From NCBI RefSeq assembly GCF_001870675.1, contig NZ_MEHT01000001.1:1-64000 (forward strand): a DNA stretch of 64,000 nucleotides, read 5' to 3'. The stretch comes from Roseinatronobacter thiooxidans. Lineage in GTDB: Bacteria; Pseudomonadota; Alphaproteobacteria; Rhodobacterales; Rhodobacteraceae. Position numbers and translations under genes: made by a program. Below the pieces are notes generated by a model. It was not told the DNA's origin. It did no database searches and saw only the letters and a list, made by a program, of their open reading frames with translations. This document shows, piece after piece, positions 46,750-55,045 of this stretch (its first letter is position 1; every line of letters starts with the position of its first letter).

Positions 46750-48867
46750 TTACAGGCCGAAGCTGGAAAAAGGGATATAGCGCACCATCACACCGGGGCC
46801 GATCTGTGCTGCGCAATCGGGCAATTCGACCAGCCCTTCTGCCCAACTTAACCCGCTGATCCGCCCAGACCCTTCAGAGGCAAAGACTTCTGCGCGCCCC
46901 TGTGCATCCAGTCGCGCGCGCAGGTATTCCCGCCGCCCCGGTTTCTTGGATTTGGTAAACGCGGCTTCCACCATGAACCCTTGCGGCGCTTGCCAGCCAC
47001 AGCCCGCCATCAGCGACAGGGCCGGACGGCCAAAAACCAGCGTGCAGACAAAGGCCGCAACCGGATTGCCGGGCAGGCCCAGGACAGGCACGCCCCCCCA
47101 CAGCGCCAAGGCCAGCGGACGCCCCGGTTTCAGGGCAATGCGCCAGCTGCTAAGGTTGCCCGTCTCGCGCAGCAGGCGCGAGACATGATCCTCATCCCCC
47201 GCCGAGGCACCGCCCGAGGTCAGAATCACATCGCACTCTCGCGCGCCCGCGTCCAAGGCAGCGGAAATGCGCGACGGGTCATCGGGCATATGCCCCAGAT
47301 CAACAGGCGCATGGCCCCATTTGCGCGCAATATCTAGTAGCATGGGGCGGTTGGCGTCGAAAATCTGGTGTGGCTGCGCATCTGCACCCGGATCGGCCAG
47401 CAATTCGTCACCCGTGGACAGCACCCCCACCCGCAAGCGGCGATGCACTTGCACATGGCCCACGCCCAGCGCCGATGCGAGTGCCAGATCGGCGGGGGTC
47501 AGCCTGCGCCCTATGTGCAGGAAGGGTACGCCCGCCAAAACATCTTCGCCCGCCTTGCGCGTGTTGATGCGCGGCTTCACCGGCCCGTCAAAGGCCACGC
47601 GCGCCGCGTCACTGGCGCAATCTTCTTCCAGCACAACCGTATCCACCCCTTCGGGCAGAATCGCACCGGTAAGGATGCGCACCGCATATCCGCGCGCCAC
47701 TGCCCCCGCAAAGGGTTGCCCCGCCGCCGCGCGCCCTGCCACCAGTGGCAATGTATAGGGGCCATCCCCTTGCAAGCTGTCATGCGCAAAGCCGTAACCA
47801 TCGACCGCGGAATTGGCGGCAGGCGGGTTGGCGCGCCGTGCCACCAGATCTTGCGCCAGAACGCGCCCACCGGCCTGATGCACGGGCACATCTTCCACGC
47901 CGGTCAGCGGGTGCAAGACCGCGCGCAACCGGTCAAGTGCAGTGTCCACGGGCACCCAGTCCACCCCCTGCGGCATGGCGAAACAATCGTTGCGCAGCCG
48001 TGGCGGGGTCAGGGCTGGCGCATCCAGCGCGGCCAACAAATGCGCGTCATGGCCTGCGCCCAGAATCCAGCCTTCTTCGCGCAAAGTCTCGCGCGCGGCG
48101 GGCGCGGCCATAAGCTGCGTCATATCCGCGTGGTGAAAGGCCCGCGCCAGCAAATCCACCTGTGCGGCATCCTTGCAGGCATAGCCTTGCGCCAGCTTCA
48201 CCGCCGGATCGATCAGCGACAGATAGGTTTCCACCAGCACAATAGGTGCCGCGCCCTGCTGCATCGGCCAGACCGACAGCGCATCGCCGAATTCTTGACG
48301 CAATGCGGCCAGATGCGCCTGCCCCAGCAGGCTTTGCGACCCGACAGAGCCGGTGGTGTATAACTTCCACATCGGGTGCGCGCCGGAACACAGCGCTTCC
48401 GTCTCGCGCAGCTCTTCCAGCCCGTGGCCTGTGCGCGCGTTGCCCTTGGCAGGCAGGTCGGGCAGATCGCGGCCATTGGGCCTGCCCCAGAACGGCCCGA
48501 TACCGGGGAAGTGCCGGTTAATCTCGGCTGCAACCTCAAAGCGGTTATTGCCGTTGCGCGCGTCATCGGTGATGCGTGCGGCCAGCCAGTCCCAGACCGC
48601 CAGCGCCTCGGCCCGGCCTGTCAGATGTGCGGCAAACCCGCGCGGGAACCCGAAGCCAATGTCAAAGGCCACAAGCATACGCTGTCCTGCGCGCAAGGCA
48701 GAGGCAATCTCGATGCGCAACGCCTGCATGCTTGCCGCGCGCGTGGAAATGTTGCGGGGCGGCACTGCCCCTGCCCCCGCGCTGCCGATCCAGATGGAAT
48801 CCGCGCCCAGTTTCGGCGTTGCATTGGCCGACCAGTCCACCACCAGAACGCGGTCAAATTGGCTCAT
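46750..48867 (-). CDS. moeA: MoeA molybdopterin molybdotransferase with N-terminal DUF429-like domain
   Basis: A 705-residue fusion. Residues from about 295 are MoeA, which inserts molybdate into adenylated molybdopterin: NPPAANSAVDGYGFAHDS, ILTGAILPEGVDTVVLEEDC, VGVLSTGDELL, ILTSGGASAGDEDHVSRLL and VLGLPGNPVAAFVC. Residues 1 to about 285 are unrelated to MoeA: VLVVDWSANATPKLGADSIW, VAFDIGFGFPRGFAAHL and a long region with WKLYTTGSVGSQSL. That part resembles DUF429-type predicted RNase H-fold proteins, but I am not sure of the family. It overlaps mobB by 4 nt in the cofactor operon. The role of the extra domain is unknown. Confidence 0.85.
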   Translation of the reverse strand: MSQFDRVLVVDWSANATPKLGADSIWIGSAGAGAVPPRNISTRAASMQALRIEIASALRAGQRMLVAFDIGFGFPRGFAAHLTGRAEALAVWDWLAARITDDARNGNNRFEVAAEINRHFPGIGPFWGRPNGRDLPDLPAKGNARTGHGLEELRETEALCSGAHPMWKLYTTGSVGSQSLLGQAHLAALRQEFGDALSVWPMQQGAAPIVLVETYLSLIDPAVKLAQGYACKDAAQVDLLARAFHHADMTQLMAAPAARETLREEGWILGAGHDAHLLAALDAPALTPPRLRNDCFAMPQGVDWVPVDTALDRLRAVLHPLTGVEDVPVHQAGGRVLAQDLVARRANPPAANSAVDGYGFAHDSLQGDGPYTLPLVAGRAAAGQPFAGAVARGYAVRILTGAILPEGVDTVVLEEDCASDAARVAFDGPVKPRINTRKAGEDVLAGVPFLHIGRRLTPADLALASALGVGHVQVHRRLRVGVLSTGDELLADPGADAQPHQIFDANRPMLLDIARKWGHAPVDLGHMPDDPSRISAALDAGARECDVILTSGGASAGDEDHVSRLLRETGNLSSWRIALKPGRPLALALWGGVPVLGLPGNPVAAFVCTLVFGRPALSLMAGCGWQAPQGFMVEAAFTKSKKPGRREYLRARLDAQGRAEVFASEGSGRISGLSWAEGLVELPDCAAQIGPGVMVRYIPFSSFGL

Positions 48868-49364
48868 GCCCGCAGCCCCAGATCGCGCAGGATGAAATCG
48901 GCAATGGCGCGGGTGTCATCCAGATGAAACACAGGCTGTTCCAGCCCATCAACCGCCACATCAGACGCAACGGCCCGAATGGTGGCATTCCCGCGCGCCA
49001 GCAGGTCGCGGCCTGTCTCAGTGCGGTAGGCTTCAATTTTGGGGTGGTCGGCGCGCTTATACCCTTCGATCAGCACCAGATCGACGGGCGAGAGGCGGGT
49101 CACCAACTCTGCCAGCATCGGTTCTGGCTGGTCGCGCAATTCATGCATCACCGCCCAGCGCCGTGGCGAGGAGAGCACCACCTCGCGCGCGCCCGCTATG
49201 CGGTGACGGTAGGAATCGCGGCCCGGATGGTCAATTTCCGTATCATGATGGGCGTGCTTGATGGTTGAAACAGTCAACCCACGCGCCACCATTTCAGCCA
49301 CAAGCCGTTCCATCAACCCCGTCTTGCCGGTGTTTTTCCACCCCGTCACGCCATAGATATTCAT
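48864..49364 (-). CDS. mobB: Molybdopterin-guanine dinucleotide biosynthesis protein MobB
   Basis: A 166-residue GTP-binding accessory protein for molybdenum-cofactor maturation. The P-loop is GVTGWKNTGKTGLMERL at the N-terminus; STIKHAHHDTEIDHPGRDS and LVLIEGYKRADHPKIEAYR are typical MobB regions. It overlaps mobA upstream and moeA downstream by 4 nt each. Confidence 0.94.
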   Translation of the reverse strand: MNIYGVTGWKNTGKTGLMERLVAEMVARGLTVSTIKHAHHDTEIDHPGRDSYRHRIAGAREVVLSSPRRWAVMHELRDQPEPMLAELVTRLSPVDLVLIEGYKRADHPKIEAYRTETGRDLLARGNATIRAVASDVAVDGLEQPVFHLDDTRAIADFILRDLGLRA

Positions 49365-49969
49365 GCCTGCCTCACCAACTGCTCGGCACTGGCAATATCC
49401 TCGGGGGTGTTGATGTTGAAGAAGGGATCGAAGGGCACGGTTTCAAATTCCGCCGTGCCTGCGCCGTGGGTGTCGGTCCATAAAACCACTTTGCGCAAGC
49501 CGCCTGTCAGGGCTGCGCGCAAATCTTCGCGTAGCGCGACAGGCCACAGGCCAAATGTCGGGTGCCGCCACAGCTTGCCCCCCTCACGCGTGGCCGCCAG
49601 CGCCAGACCAGAGGGGCCAGCGGCCGCTTGCAGGCGGGCCACCAGATCGCGGGGGAAAAACGGGGTGTCTGCCGCAACGGTGACAATGGCATCGGCCCCC
49701 TGCCCTGCCGCCCAGTCCAGCCCCGCCAGCACACCGGCCAAAGGGCCGGGCCAGTCGGGCAGGGAATCAGGCACAACCGGCAGGCCGAAATCATCAAACC
49801 GTGCGGGCGCGCCATTGGCGTTCAACGCAATCTGCCCCACTTGCGGGCGAAGCCGGTCAAGAACATGGTCCAGCAAGCACTTGCCTGCCACAACGCGCAA
49901 GCCCTTGTCGCCGCCACCCATGCGCGTGGCCTGCCCACCTGCCAGAATAACCCCCAATGGCGCGCTCAT
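49361..49969 (-). CDS. mobA: Molybdenum cofactor guanylyltransferase MobA
   Basis: A 202-residue nucleotidyltransferase that attaches GMP to Mo-molybdopterin, forming MGD. Motifs are VILAGGQATRMGGGDKGL (GTP-binding LAGG..RMGG.DK) and VVPDSLPDWPGPLAGVLAGL, then AADTPFFPRDLV. ATG 49969 overlaps the fdhD stop (ATGA) and is preferred to the open frame reaching 50131. Confidence 0.95.
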   Translation of the reverse strand: MSAPLGVILAGGQATRMGGGDKGLRVVAGKCLLDHVLDRLRPQVGQIALNANGAPARFDDFGLPVVPDSLPDWPGPLAGVLAGLDWAAGQGADAIVTVAADTPFFPRDLVARLQAAAGPSGLALAATREGGKLWRHPTFGLWPVALREDLRAALTGGLRKVVLWTDTHGAGTAEFETVPFDPFFNINTPEDIASAEQLVRQA

Positions 49970-50841
49970 CCCTCGGCCCCTTTGCGGCGGCTTTTGCGTG
50001 GCTCGTCCGCGACAGCGGCCATATCGGCATCGCGGATCAGCCGGTCTTCGCCCGACAGGCAGATAAACCGCTGCCCCCGCATCCGCCCGATCAGCGTCAG
50101 CCCCACTTGGCGCGCAATCTCCACCCCCCAAGCGGTGAAGCCGGATCGAGAGGCCAGCACAGGAATGCCCATTTGCGCGGTCTTGATCACCATCTCGGAT
50201 GTCAGCCGACCCGTGGTATACAAAATCTTATCCGCGCCGCTGACACCATGCTGGAACATATAGCCAGAAATTTTATCGACAGCATTATGGCGGCCCACAT
50301 CTTCCATATAGGCCAGCATTGCAGTTTGGTGGCACAGAACCGTGCCATGAATGGCACCTGCCTCCAGATACAACGATGGCAAAGTATTGATCTCTTTCGC
50401 CAAAGCATAAAGCCAGCTTGTGCGCACCTCTGCCGGGGGCAGGGTCAGCCCCTCCAACCCCTCCATCATATCACCAAACACAGTGCCCACCGCACAGCCA
50501 GAGGTGCGGGTTTTCTTCTTCACCTTCTCTTCATAGCTGGTCTGGCGCGTGGTGCGCACCACCACCACTTCCAGATCGTCGTCATAGTCAACTGCGGTGA
50601 TCTGGTCATCATCGCGCAACATGCCCTGATTGCGCAAAAAGCCCACCGCCAGATATTCGGGGTAATCGCCAATCGTCATGGCGGTAACAATTTCCTGCGC
50701 ATTCAGAAATATGGTCAGGGGCCGTTCTTCCACCACGCGGATCTGTTGCAGCTGACCCGTATGGTCATGCCCTTCAACCGCGCGGGTCAGGCGCGGGTTG
50801 GATGGGTCGGGAAAATGACGGGGGGGCTGGGACATTGCCAT
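49966..50841 (-). CDS. fdhD: Formate dehydrogenase accessory sulfurtransferase FdhD
   Basis: A 291-residue protein that transfers sulfur from the cysteine desulfurase to the Mo-bisMGD cofactor of formate dehydrogenase. The family core includes LTIFLNAQEIVTAMTIGDYP, SGCAVGTVFGD (one conserved Cys; the usual CGxC is GCAV here) and YMEDVGRHNAVDKISG. It is the first gene of the fdhD-mobA-mobB-moeA operon. No formate dehydrogenase subunit lies within the window, so its client must be elsewhere. The second ATG (50835) is an alternative start. Confidence 0.93.
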   Translation of the reverse strand: MAMSQPPRHFPDPSNPRLTRAVEGHDHTGQLQQIRVVEERPLTIFLNAQEIVTAMTIGDYPEYLAVGFLRNQGMLRDDDQITAVDYDDDLEVVVVRTTRQTSYEEKVKKKTRTSGCAVGTVFGDMMEGLEGLTLPPAEVRTSWLYALAKEINTLPSLYLEAGAIHGTVLCHQTAMLAYMEDVGRHNAVDKISGYMFQHGVSGADKILYTTGRLTSEMVIKTAQMGIPVLASRSGFTAWGVEIARQVGLTLIGRMRGQRFICLSGEDRLIRDADMAAVADEPRKSRRKGAEG

Positions 50842-50906
50842 CTGGTCCTGCGGATCGTTTCACACTAGATGGGCATATAACATGTGCAAAAGAAAAGGGC
50901 AGGCCC

Positions 50907-51419
50907 ATGTTGGGATATGTCACGGCAGAGGGGCGCGGCGCGGCAGACAAGCTGTTGGCCGAACTGGCGCAAAGCCTGCATGCACGCGGCTGGCCGCTGG
51001 CGGGTGTGGTGCAGATTAACCGCGAAACACGCCCCGACAGGTTGTGCGACATGGACCTGCGTGTGTTGGGGCACGAGCATTCCTTGCGCATCAGTCAGGA
51101 TCTTGGCCCCCATTCCAAAGGCTGCCGGCTGGACCCGCTGGGGCTGGAAAACGCAGTCGGGCTTGTCGATGCTGATCTCGACCGCCGCCCCGCGCTGCTG
51201 ATCATCAACAAATTCGGCAAATCCGAGGTTGAGGGGCGCGGCTTTCGCCATGTGATCGGCAAGGCACTGACCGAAGGGATTCCGGTGCTTACAGCGGTGA
51301 ACCGGCACAATCTGGACGGGTTTCTGGCCTATAGCGCCGATATGGCGCAGCCGATCGCGCCTGACCATGCCGCCCTGCTGGCATGGTGCGAGCAAACCTG
51401 CGCCGCGCGTCTGGCCTGA
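50907..51419 (+). CDS. DUF2478 protein, molybdenum-linked
   Basis: A 170-residue protein of the DUF2478 family. It has a nucleotide-binding-like N-terminus (LGYVTAEGRGAADKLLAELA) and the conserved block PALLIINKFGKSEVEGRGF. DUF2478 genes are often near molybdate transport or Mo-cofactor genes; here it is divergent from fdhD with 65 bp between starts, which supports a role in Mo metabolism. Biochemical function is unknown. AAAAGGGC precedes ATG 50907. Confidence 0.85.
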   Translation: MLGYVTAEGRGAADKLLAELAQSLHARGWPLAGVVQINRETRPDRLCDMDLRVLGHEHSLRISQDLGPHSKGCRLDPLGLENAVGLVDADLDRRPALLIINKFGKSEVEGRGFRHVIGKALTEGIPVLTAVNRHNLDGFLAYSADMAQPIAPDHAALLAWCEQTCAARLA

Positions 51420-51444
51420 CCTTCGCCCAAAATCCTGTAAGGCG

Positions 51445-51468
51445 GGCGCGCAGAATTTTCTGCGCGCC
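51445..51468. terminator. Perfect palindrome after the DUF2478 gene
   Basis: GGCGCGCAGAA-TT-TTCTGCGCGCC forms an 11-bp perfect stem 26 nt after the stop. No T tract follows, so it may terminate poorly, stabilise the mRNA end, or bind a protein. Confidence 0.5.
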
Positions 51469-51482
51469 GCACCTGTGCCTAT

Positions 51483-51511
51483 CTTGCAACAGCACAACCA
51501 CCATCCCACAT
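51483..51511 (+). promoter_or_regulatory. Putative RpoH (sigma-32) promoter of clpB
   Basis: CTTGCA (51483-51488), 16 bp, CCCACAT (51505-51511). This fits alphaproteobacterial heat-shock promoters (CTTG...CCnnAT). It lies about 80 bp before the clpB start, as expected for a heat-shock chaperone. Confidence 0.6.
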
Positions 51512-51591
51512 AAGGTTCAAGGCCCACAGAGGGGCGCGCTGCATCGCAGGCACCTTTCGCATTCAGGGCGCTTATGAAGGAGAGAACAGTC

Positions 51592-54204
51592 ATGAATCTG
51601 GAAAAATTCACGGAACGCGCACGCGGCTTTTTGCAAGCCGCCCAAACCATTGCCCTGCGCGAAGATCACCAGCGCCTTGTGCCCGCGCATCTGCTGAAAG
51701 CCCTGCTGGACGATGATCAGGGCATGGCCGCCAATCTGATAAAACGCGCAGGCGGTGCGCCTGACCGCGTGGCGCAGGCCAATGACATCGCGCTTGCGAA
51801 AATCCCCAAGGTTTCAGGCGGGGAAGGGCAGATTTATATGGACCCGCAAACCGCCAAAGTGGTCGATCAGGCCGAACAGATTTCAAAAAAGGCAGGCGAC
51901 AGCTATGTGACTGTCGAACGCCTGCTGACAGCGCTTGCGCTGGTGAAATCCGACGCCAAAGACGCGTTGGATGCCGGTGCCGTGACCGCCCAGAACCTGA
52001 ACACAGCCATCAATGACATTCGCAAGGGGCGCACCGCAGACAGCGCATCGGCCGAAGAAGGCTATGACGCGCTGAAGAAATACGCCCGCGACCTGACGCA
52101 GGCGGCCCGCGAAGGCAAGATTGACCCGATCATTGGCCGCGATGAAGAAATCCGCCGCGCCATGCAGGTTTTGTCCCGCCGCACCAAGAACAACCCTGTG
52201 CTGATAGGCGAGCCGGGCGTGGGCAAAACCGCCATTGCCGAAGGGCTGGCGCTGCGCATCATCAATGGCGATGTGCCGGAATCCCTGCGCGACAAGAAGC
52301 TGATGGCGCTGGATATGGGCGCTTTGATCGCAGGCGCGAAATATCGGGGCGAGTTTGAAGAGCGGCTGAAAGCCATCCTCTCCGAAGTCACCTCTGCCGA
52401 TGGCGAAATCATCCTGTTCATCGACGAGATGCACACGCTTGTGGGCGCGGGCAAATCCGAAGGGGCGATGGATGCCGCGAACCTGATCAAGCCTGCACTG
52501 GCGCGGGGTGAGTTGCATTGCGTGGGTGCCACCACGCTGGACGAATACCGCAAGCATGTGGAAAAAGACGCGGCCCTGGCGCGGCGTTTCCAGCCTGTTG
52601 TTGTGGAAGAACCCACAGTCGAAGATACCATCTCGATCCTGCGCGGGATCAAGGAGAAATACGAGCTGCATCACGGCGTGCGCATCTCTGACTCGGCGCT
52701 GGTGGCAGCGGCGACGCTGTCGCACCGCTATATCACCGACCGCTTTTTGCCCGACAAGGCCATCGACCTGATGGACGAGGCCGCAAGCCGCCTGCGCATG
52801 GAAGTGGACAGCAAGCCCGAGGAACTGGACGCGCTGGACCGCGACATCTTGCAAAAGCAGATCGAGGCTGAAGCCCTGCGCAAGGAAGATGATGCCGCCA
52901 GCAAGGACCGTCTGACCACCTTGGAAAAGGAATTGTCAGACCTGATGCAGCGCAGCGCCGAGATGACAACCTCGTGGCAGGCAGAGCGCGACAAGCTGGA
53001 AGCCGCGCGCCAGATCAAGGAAGACCTTGACCGCGCGCGCATAGATCTGGAAACCGCCAAGCGGCAGGGCGATTTCGCCAATGCAGGCCGGTTGCAATAT
53101 GGCGCGATCCCGGAACTGGAACGCAAACTGGCCGAGGCCGAGGCCCGCGAGGCCGAAAAGCTGGTGGCAGATGCCGTCCGGCCGGAACAGATTGCCGAAG
53201 TCGTGGAACGCTGGACAGGCATTCCCACCTCGAAAATGCTGGAAGGCGAGCGCGAGAAACTTCTGCGCATGGAAGACGAATTGCACAAGCGCGTGGTCGG
53301 TCAGGACGAGGCTATTCACGCAGTCGCCAATGCCGTGCGCCGTGCGCGTGCGGGGCTGAACGACGAAAACCGCCCCCTTGGCAGCTTTCTGTTCCTTGGC
53401 CCCACAGGTGTGGGCAAGACCGAACTGACCAAGGCGGTGGCGCAATATCTGTTCGATGATGATCAGGCGATGGTGCGCATCGACATGTCGGAATTCATGG
53501 AAAAACACTCGGTCGCGCGCCTGATCGGCGCCCCTCCGGGCTATGTCGGCTATGAAGAAGGGGGCGTTCTGACCGAAGCTGTGCGCCGCAGGCCCTATCA
53601 GGTGGTGCTGTTTGACGAGGTCGAGAAGGCGCACCCAGAGGTGTTCAACGTGCTGTTGCAGGTGCTTGATGACGGGCAGTTGACCGACAGCCATGGCCGC
53701 CGCGTGGATTTCAAGCAAACGCTGATCATCCTGACATCAAACCTTGGCTCTCAGGCGCTCAGCCATATGGCAGAGGGTGTGGACCGTGCCTCGGTCAAGA
53801 CCGAGGTGATGGAGGCCGTGCGCGCCCATTTTCGGCCCGAATTCCTGAACCGGCTGGATGAAACAGTCATCTTCGACCGGCTGTCGCGGAATGATATGGA
53901 TGCGATTGTCGATATCCAGATGGCGCGGCTTCTCAAGCGCCTTCTGGCACGCAAGATCACGCTGGACATGGACGACGCCGCCCGCACATGGATGGCCGAC
54001 AAGGGCTATGACCCGGTTTATGGCGCGCGCCCGCTGAAACGGGTGATCCAGCGCTATCTGCAAGACCCGCTGGCGCAGATGCTGCTGTCGGGGTCGGTGA
54101 TGGATGGCGCAACCGTCACTGTGACCGCAGGGGCGGATGGTCTGATCATCGGCGACCATCTGGTCGGCGATGACGATGCCCCGCGCATGAAACTGGTCCA
54201 CTGA
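51592..54204 (+). CDS. clpB: ATP-dependent disaggregase ClpB
   Basis: An 870-residue AAA+ chaperone that resolubilises aggregates with DnaK. The N-domain covers 1-150, NBD1 has [17 protein letters not shown], a coiled-coil middle domain (about 410-530) is present and sets it apart from ClpA/ClpC, and NBD2 has [19 protein letters not shown]. Length is normal. ATG 51592 ([13 protein letters not shown]) has AAGGAGAG about 8 nt upstream. A heat-shock-type promoter lies before it. Confidence 0.97.
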   Translation: MNLEKFTERARGFLQAAQTIALREDHQRLVPAHLLKALLDDDQGMAANLIKRAGGAPDRVAQANDIALAKIPKVSGGEGQIYMDPQTAKVVDQAEQISKKAGDSYVTVERLLTALALVKSDAKDALDAGAVTAQNLNTAINDIRKGRTADSASAEEGYDALKKYARDLTQAAREGKIDPIIGRDEEIRRAMQVLSRRTKNNPVLIGEPGVGKTAIAEGLALRIINGDVPESLRDKKLMALDMGALIAGAKYRGEFEERLKAILSEVTSADGEIILFIDEMHTLVGAGKSEGAMDAANLIKPALARGELHCVGATTLDEYRKHVEKDAALARRFQPVVVEEPTVEDTISILRGIKEKYELHHGVRISDSALVAAATLSHRYITDRFLPDKAIDLMDEAASRLRMEVDSKPEELDALDRDILQKQIEAEALRKEDDAASKDRLTTLEKELSDLMQRSAEMTTSWQAERDKLEAARQIKEDLDRARIDLETAKRQGDFANAGRLQYGAIPELERKLAEAEAREAEKLVADAVRPEQIAEVVERWTGIPTSKMLEGEREKLLRMEDELHKRVVGQDEAIHAVANAVRRARAGLNDENRPLGSFLFLGPTGVGKTELTKAVAQYLFDDDQAMVRIDMSEFMEKHSVARLIGAPPGYVGYEEGGVLTEAVRRRPYQVVLFDEVEKAHPEVFNVLLQVLDDGQLTDSHGRRVDFKQTLIILTSNLGSQALSHMAEGVDRASVKTEVMEAVRAHFRPEFLNRLDETVIFDRLSRNDMDAIVDIQMARLLKRLLARKITLDMDDAARTWMADKGYDPVYGARPLKRVIQRYLQDPLAQMLLSGSVMDGATVTVTAGADGLIIGDHLVGDDDAPRMKLVH

Positions 54205-54224
54205 GGCGGCCCGTTCAGCGCCTG

Positions 54225-54260
54225 CGCAACCTGACCCCGGCCTTGCGCCGGGGTCTCTTG
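54225..54260 (+). repeat. Direct repeat copy 1 containing REP-like palindrome
   Basis: A 36-nt word beginning CGCAACCTGACCCCGG and ending GGGGTCTCTTG. Its core GACCCCGGCCTTGCGCCGGGGTC is a palindrome. An identical 36-nt copy lies 736 bp away at 54961. It also serves as the likely terminator of clpB. Confidence 0.85.
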
Positions 54261-54377
54261 CTTCAAGCAACATGTGGCAGAACTGCTGCGATGGACCGGC
54301 TTGTTTCGGCAGCGCGCCACAGTTTTGCCCGAAACTTGTGCGACACACAAAGCGCACTGAACCAGTGAGAGGGGCAA

Positions 54378-54938
54378 ATGCGCATACCATTCATGTTACT
54401 GGGCTTGTCTGTCCTTGGCTATACACTGGCACAAAGCCTGCCGGGCTATGCCGATCTCGGGTTTCTTGCGCTTGTGACAGGGGCAGCGGCGCTGCTGCTG
54501 GTCGCGCAGGCGTTCTGGCGCAGGCGAGGTCAGCGCGCGCAACCTTATATCCTTCTGGATGGATCAAATGTTATGCATTGGGGCAACGGGCAGCCCAGTC
54601 TGGTGCCTGTGCGCGACGTGGTGTCACAGCTCAAAAAGCAAGGTTACAGGCCCGGCGTAGTGTTTGACGCAAATGCAGGCTACAAACTGGAAGGCCGGTA
54701 TTTCAACCACAGGGTTCTGGCGCGCAGGCTGGGCCTGTCGCCCGACCTTGTGTTGGTCGTGAACAAGGGCGAACCTGCGGACCCTTTCATTTTGCAAGCC
54801 GCGCAGGATTACGATGCACGCATTGTCAGCAATGACCGGTTCCGCGATTGGTCAGAGCATTTTCCACAAGTGACCCAACCGGGATATCTGGTGCGGGGCC
54901 GCGTTCACCAAGGCGCAGTGCAGCTTGATCTGACCTGA
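54378..54938 (+). CDS. Membrane-anchored NYN-domain (Zc3h12a-like) ribonuclease
   Basis: A 186-residue protein. The N-terminus has two hydrophobic segments (about 3-20 and 28-45) followed by basic FWRRRGQRAQ, so the rest faces the cytoplasm. Residues about 52-186 form a PIN-like NYN domain of the Zc3h12a/RNase type: YILLDGSNVMHWG (first acidic ligand), GVVFDANAGYKLEG (second) and YDARIVSNDRFRDWSEHFP (further Asp residues). This predicts metal-dependent RNA cleavage near the membrane. The gene is alone and is bracketed by identical 36-nt repeats. Confidence 0.85.
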   Translation: MRIPFMLLGLSVLGYTLAQSLPGYADLGFLALVTGAAALLLVAQAFWRRRGQRAQPYILLDGSNVMHWGNGQPSLVPVRDVVSQLKKQGYRPGVVFDANAGYKLEGRYFNHRVLARRLGLSPDLVLVVNKGEPADPFILQAAQDYDARIVSNDRFRDWSEHFPQVTQPGYLVRGRVHQGAVQLDLT

Positions 54939-54960
54939 GAGAATGAACCGCACAAAGGCA

Positions 54961-55030
54961 CGCAACCTGACCCCGGCCTTGCGCCGGGGTCTCTTGGCTG
55001 GCCGCGAGGTCCCGGCGCAAGGCCGGGACA
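54961..55030. repeat. Direct repeat copy 2 and a second REP-like palindrome
   Basis: Positions 54961-54996 repeat 54225-54260 exactly (36 of 36). After a 10-nt spacer comes the inverted variant GGTCCCGGCGCAAGGCCGGGAC (to 55029). The two palindromes lie between the NYN RNase and dnaE2 and can fold into a double hairpin. Confidence 0.85.
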
Positions 55031-55045
55031 GCGTTGCACCCCTTA

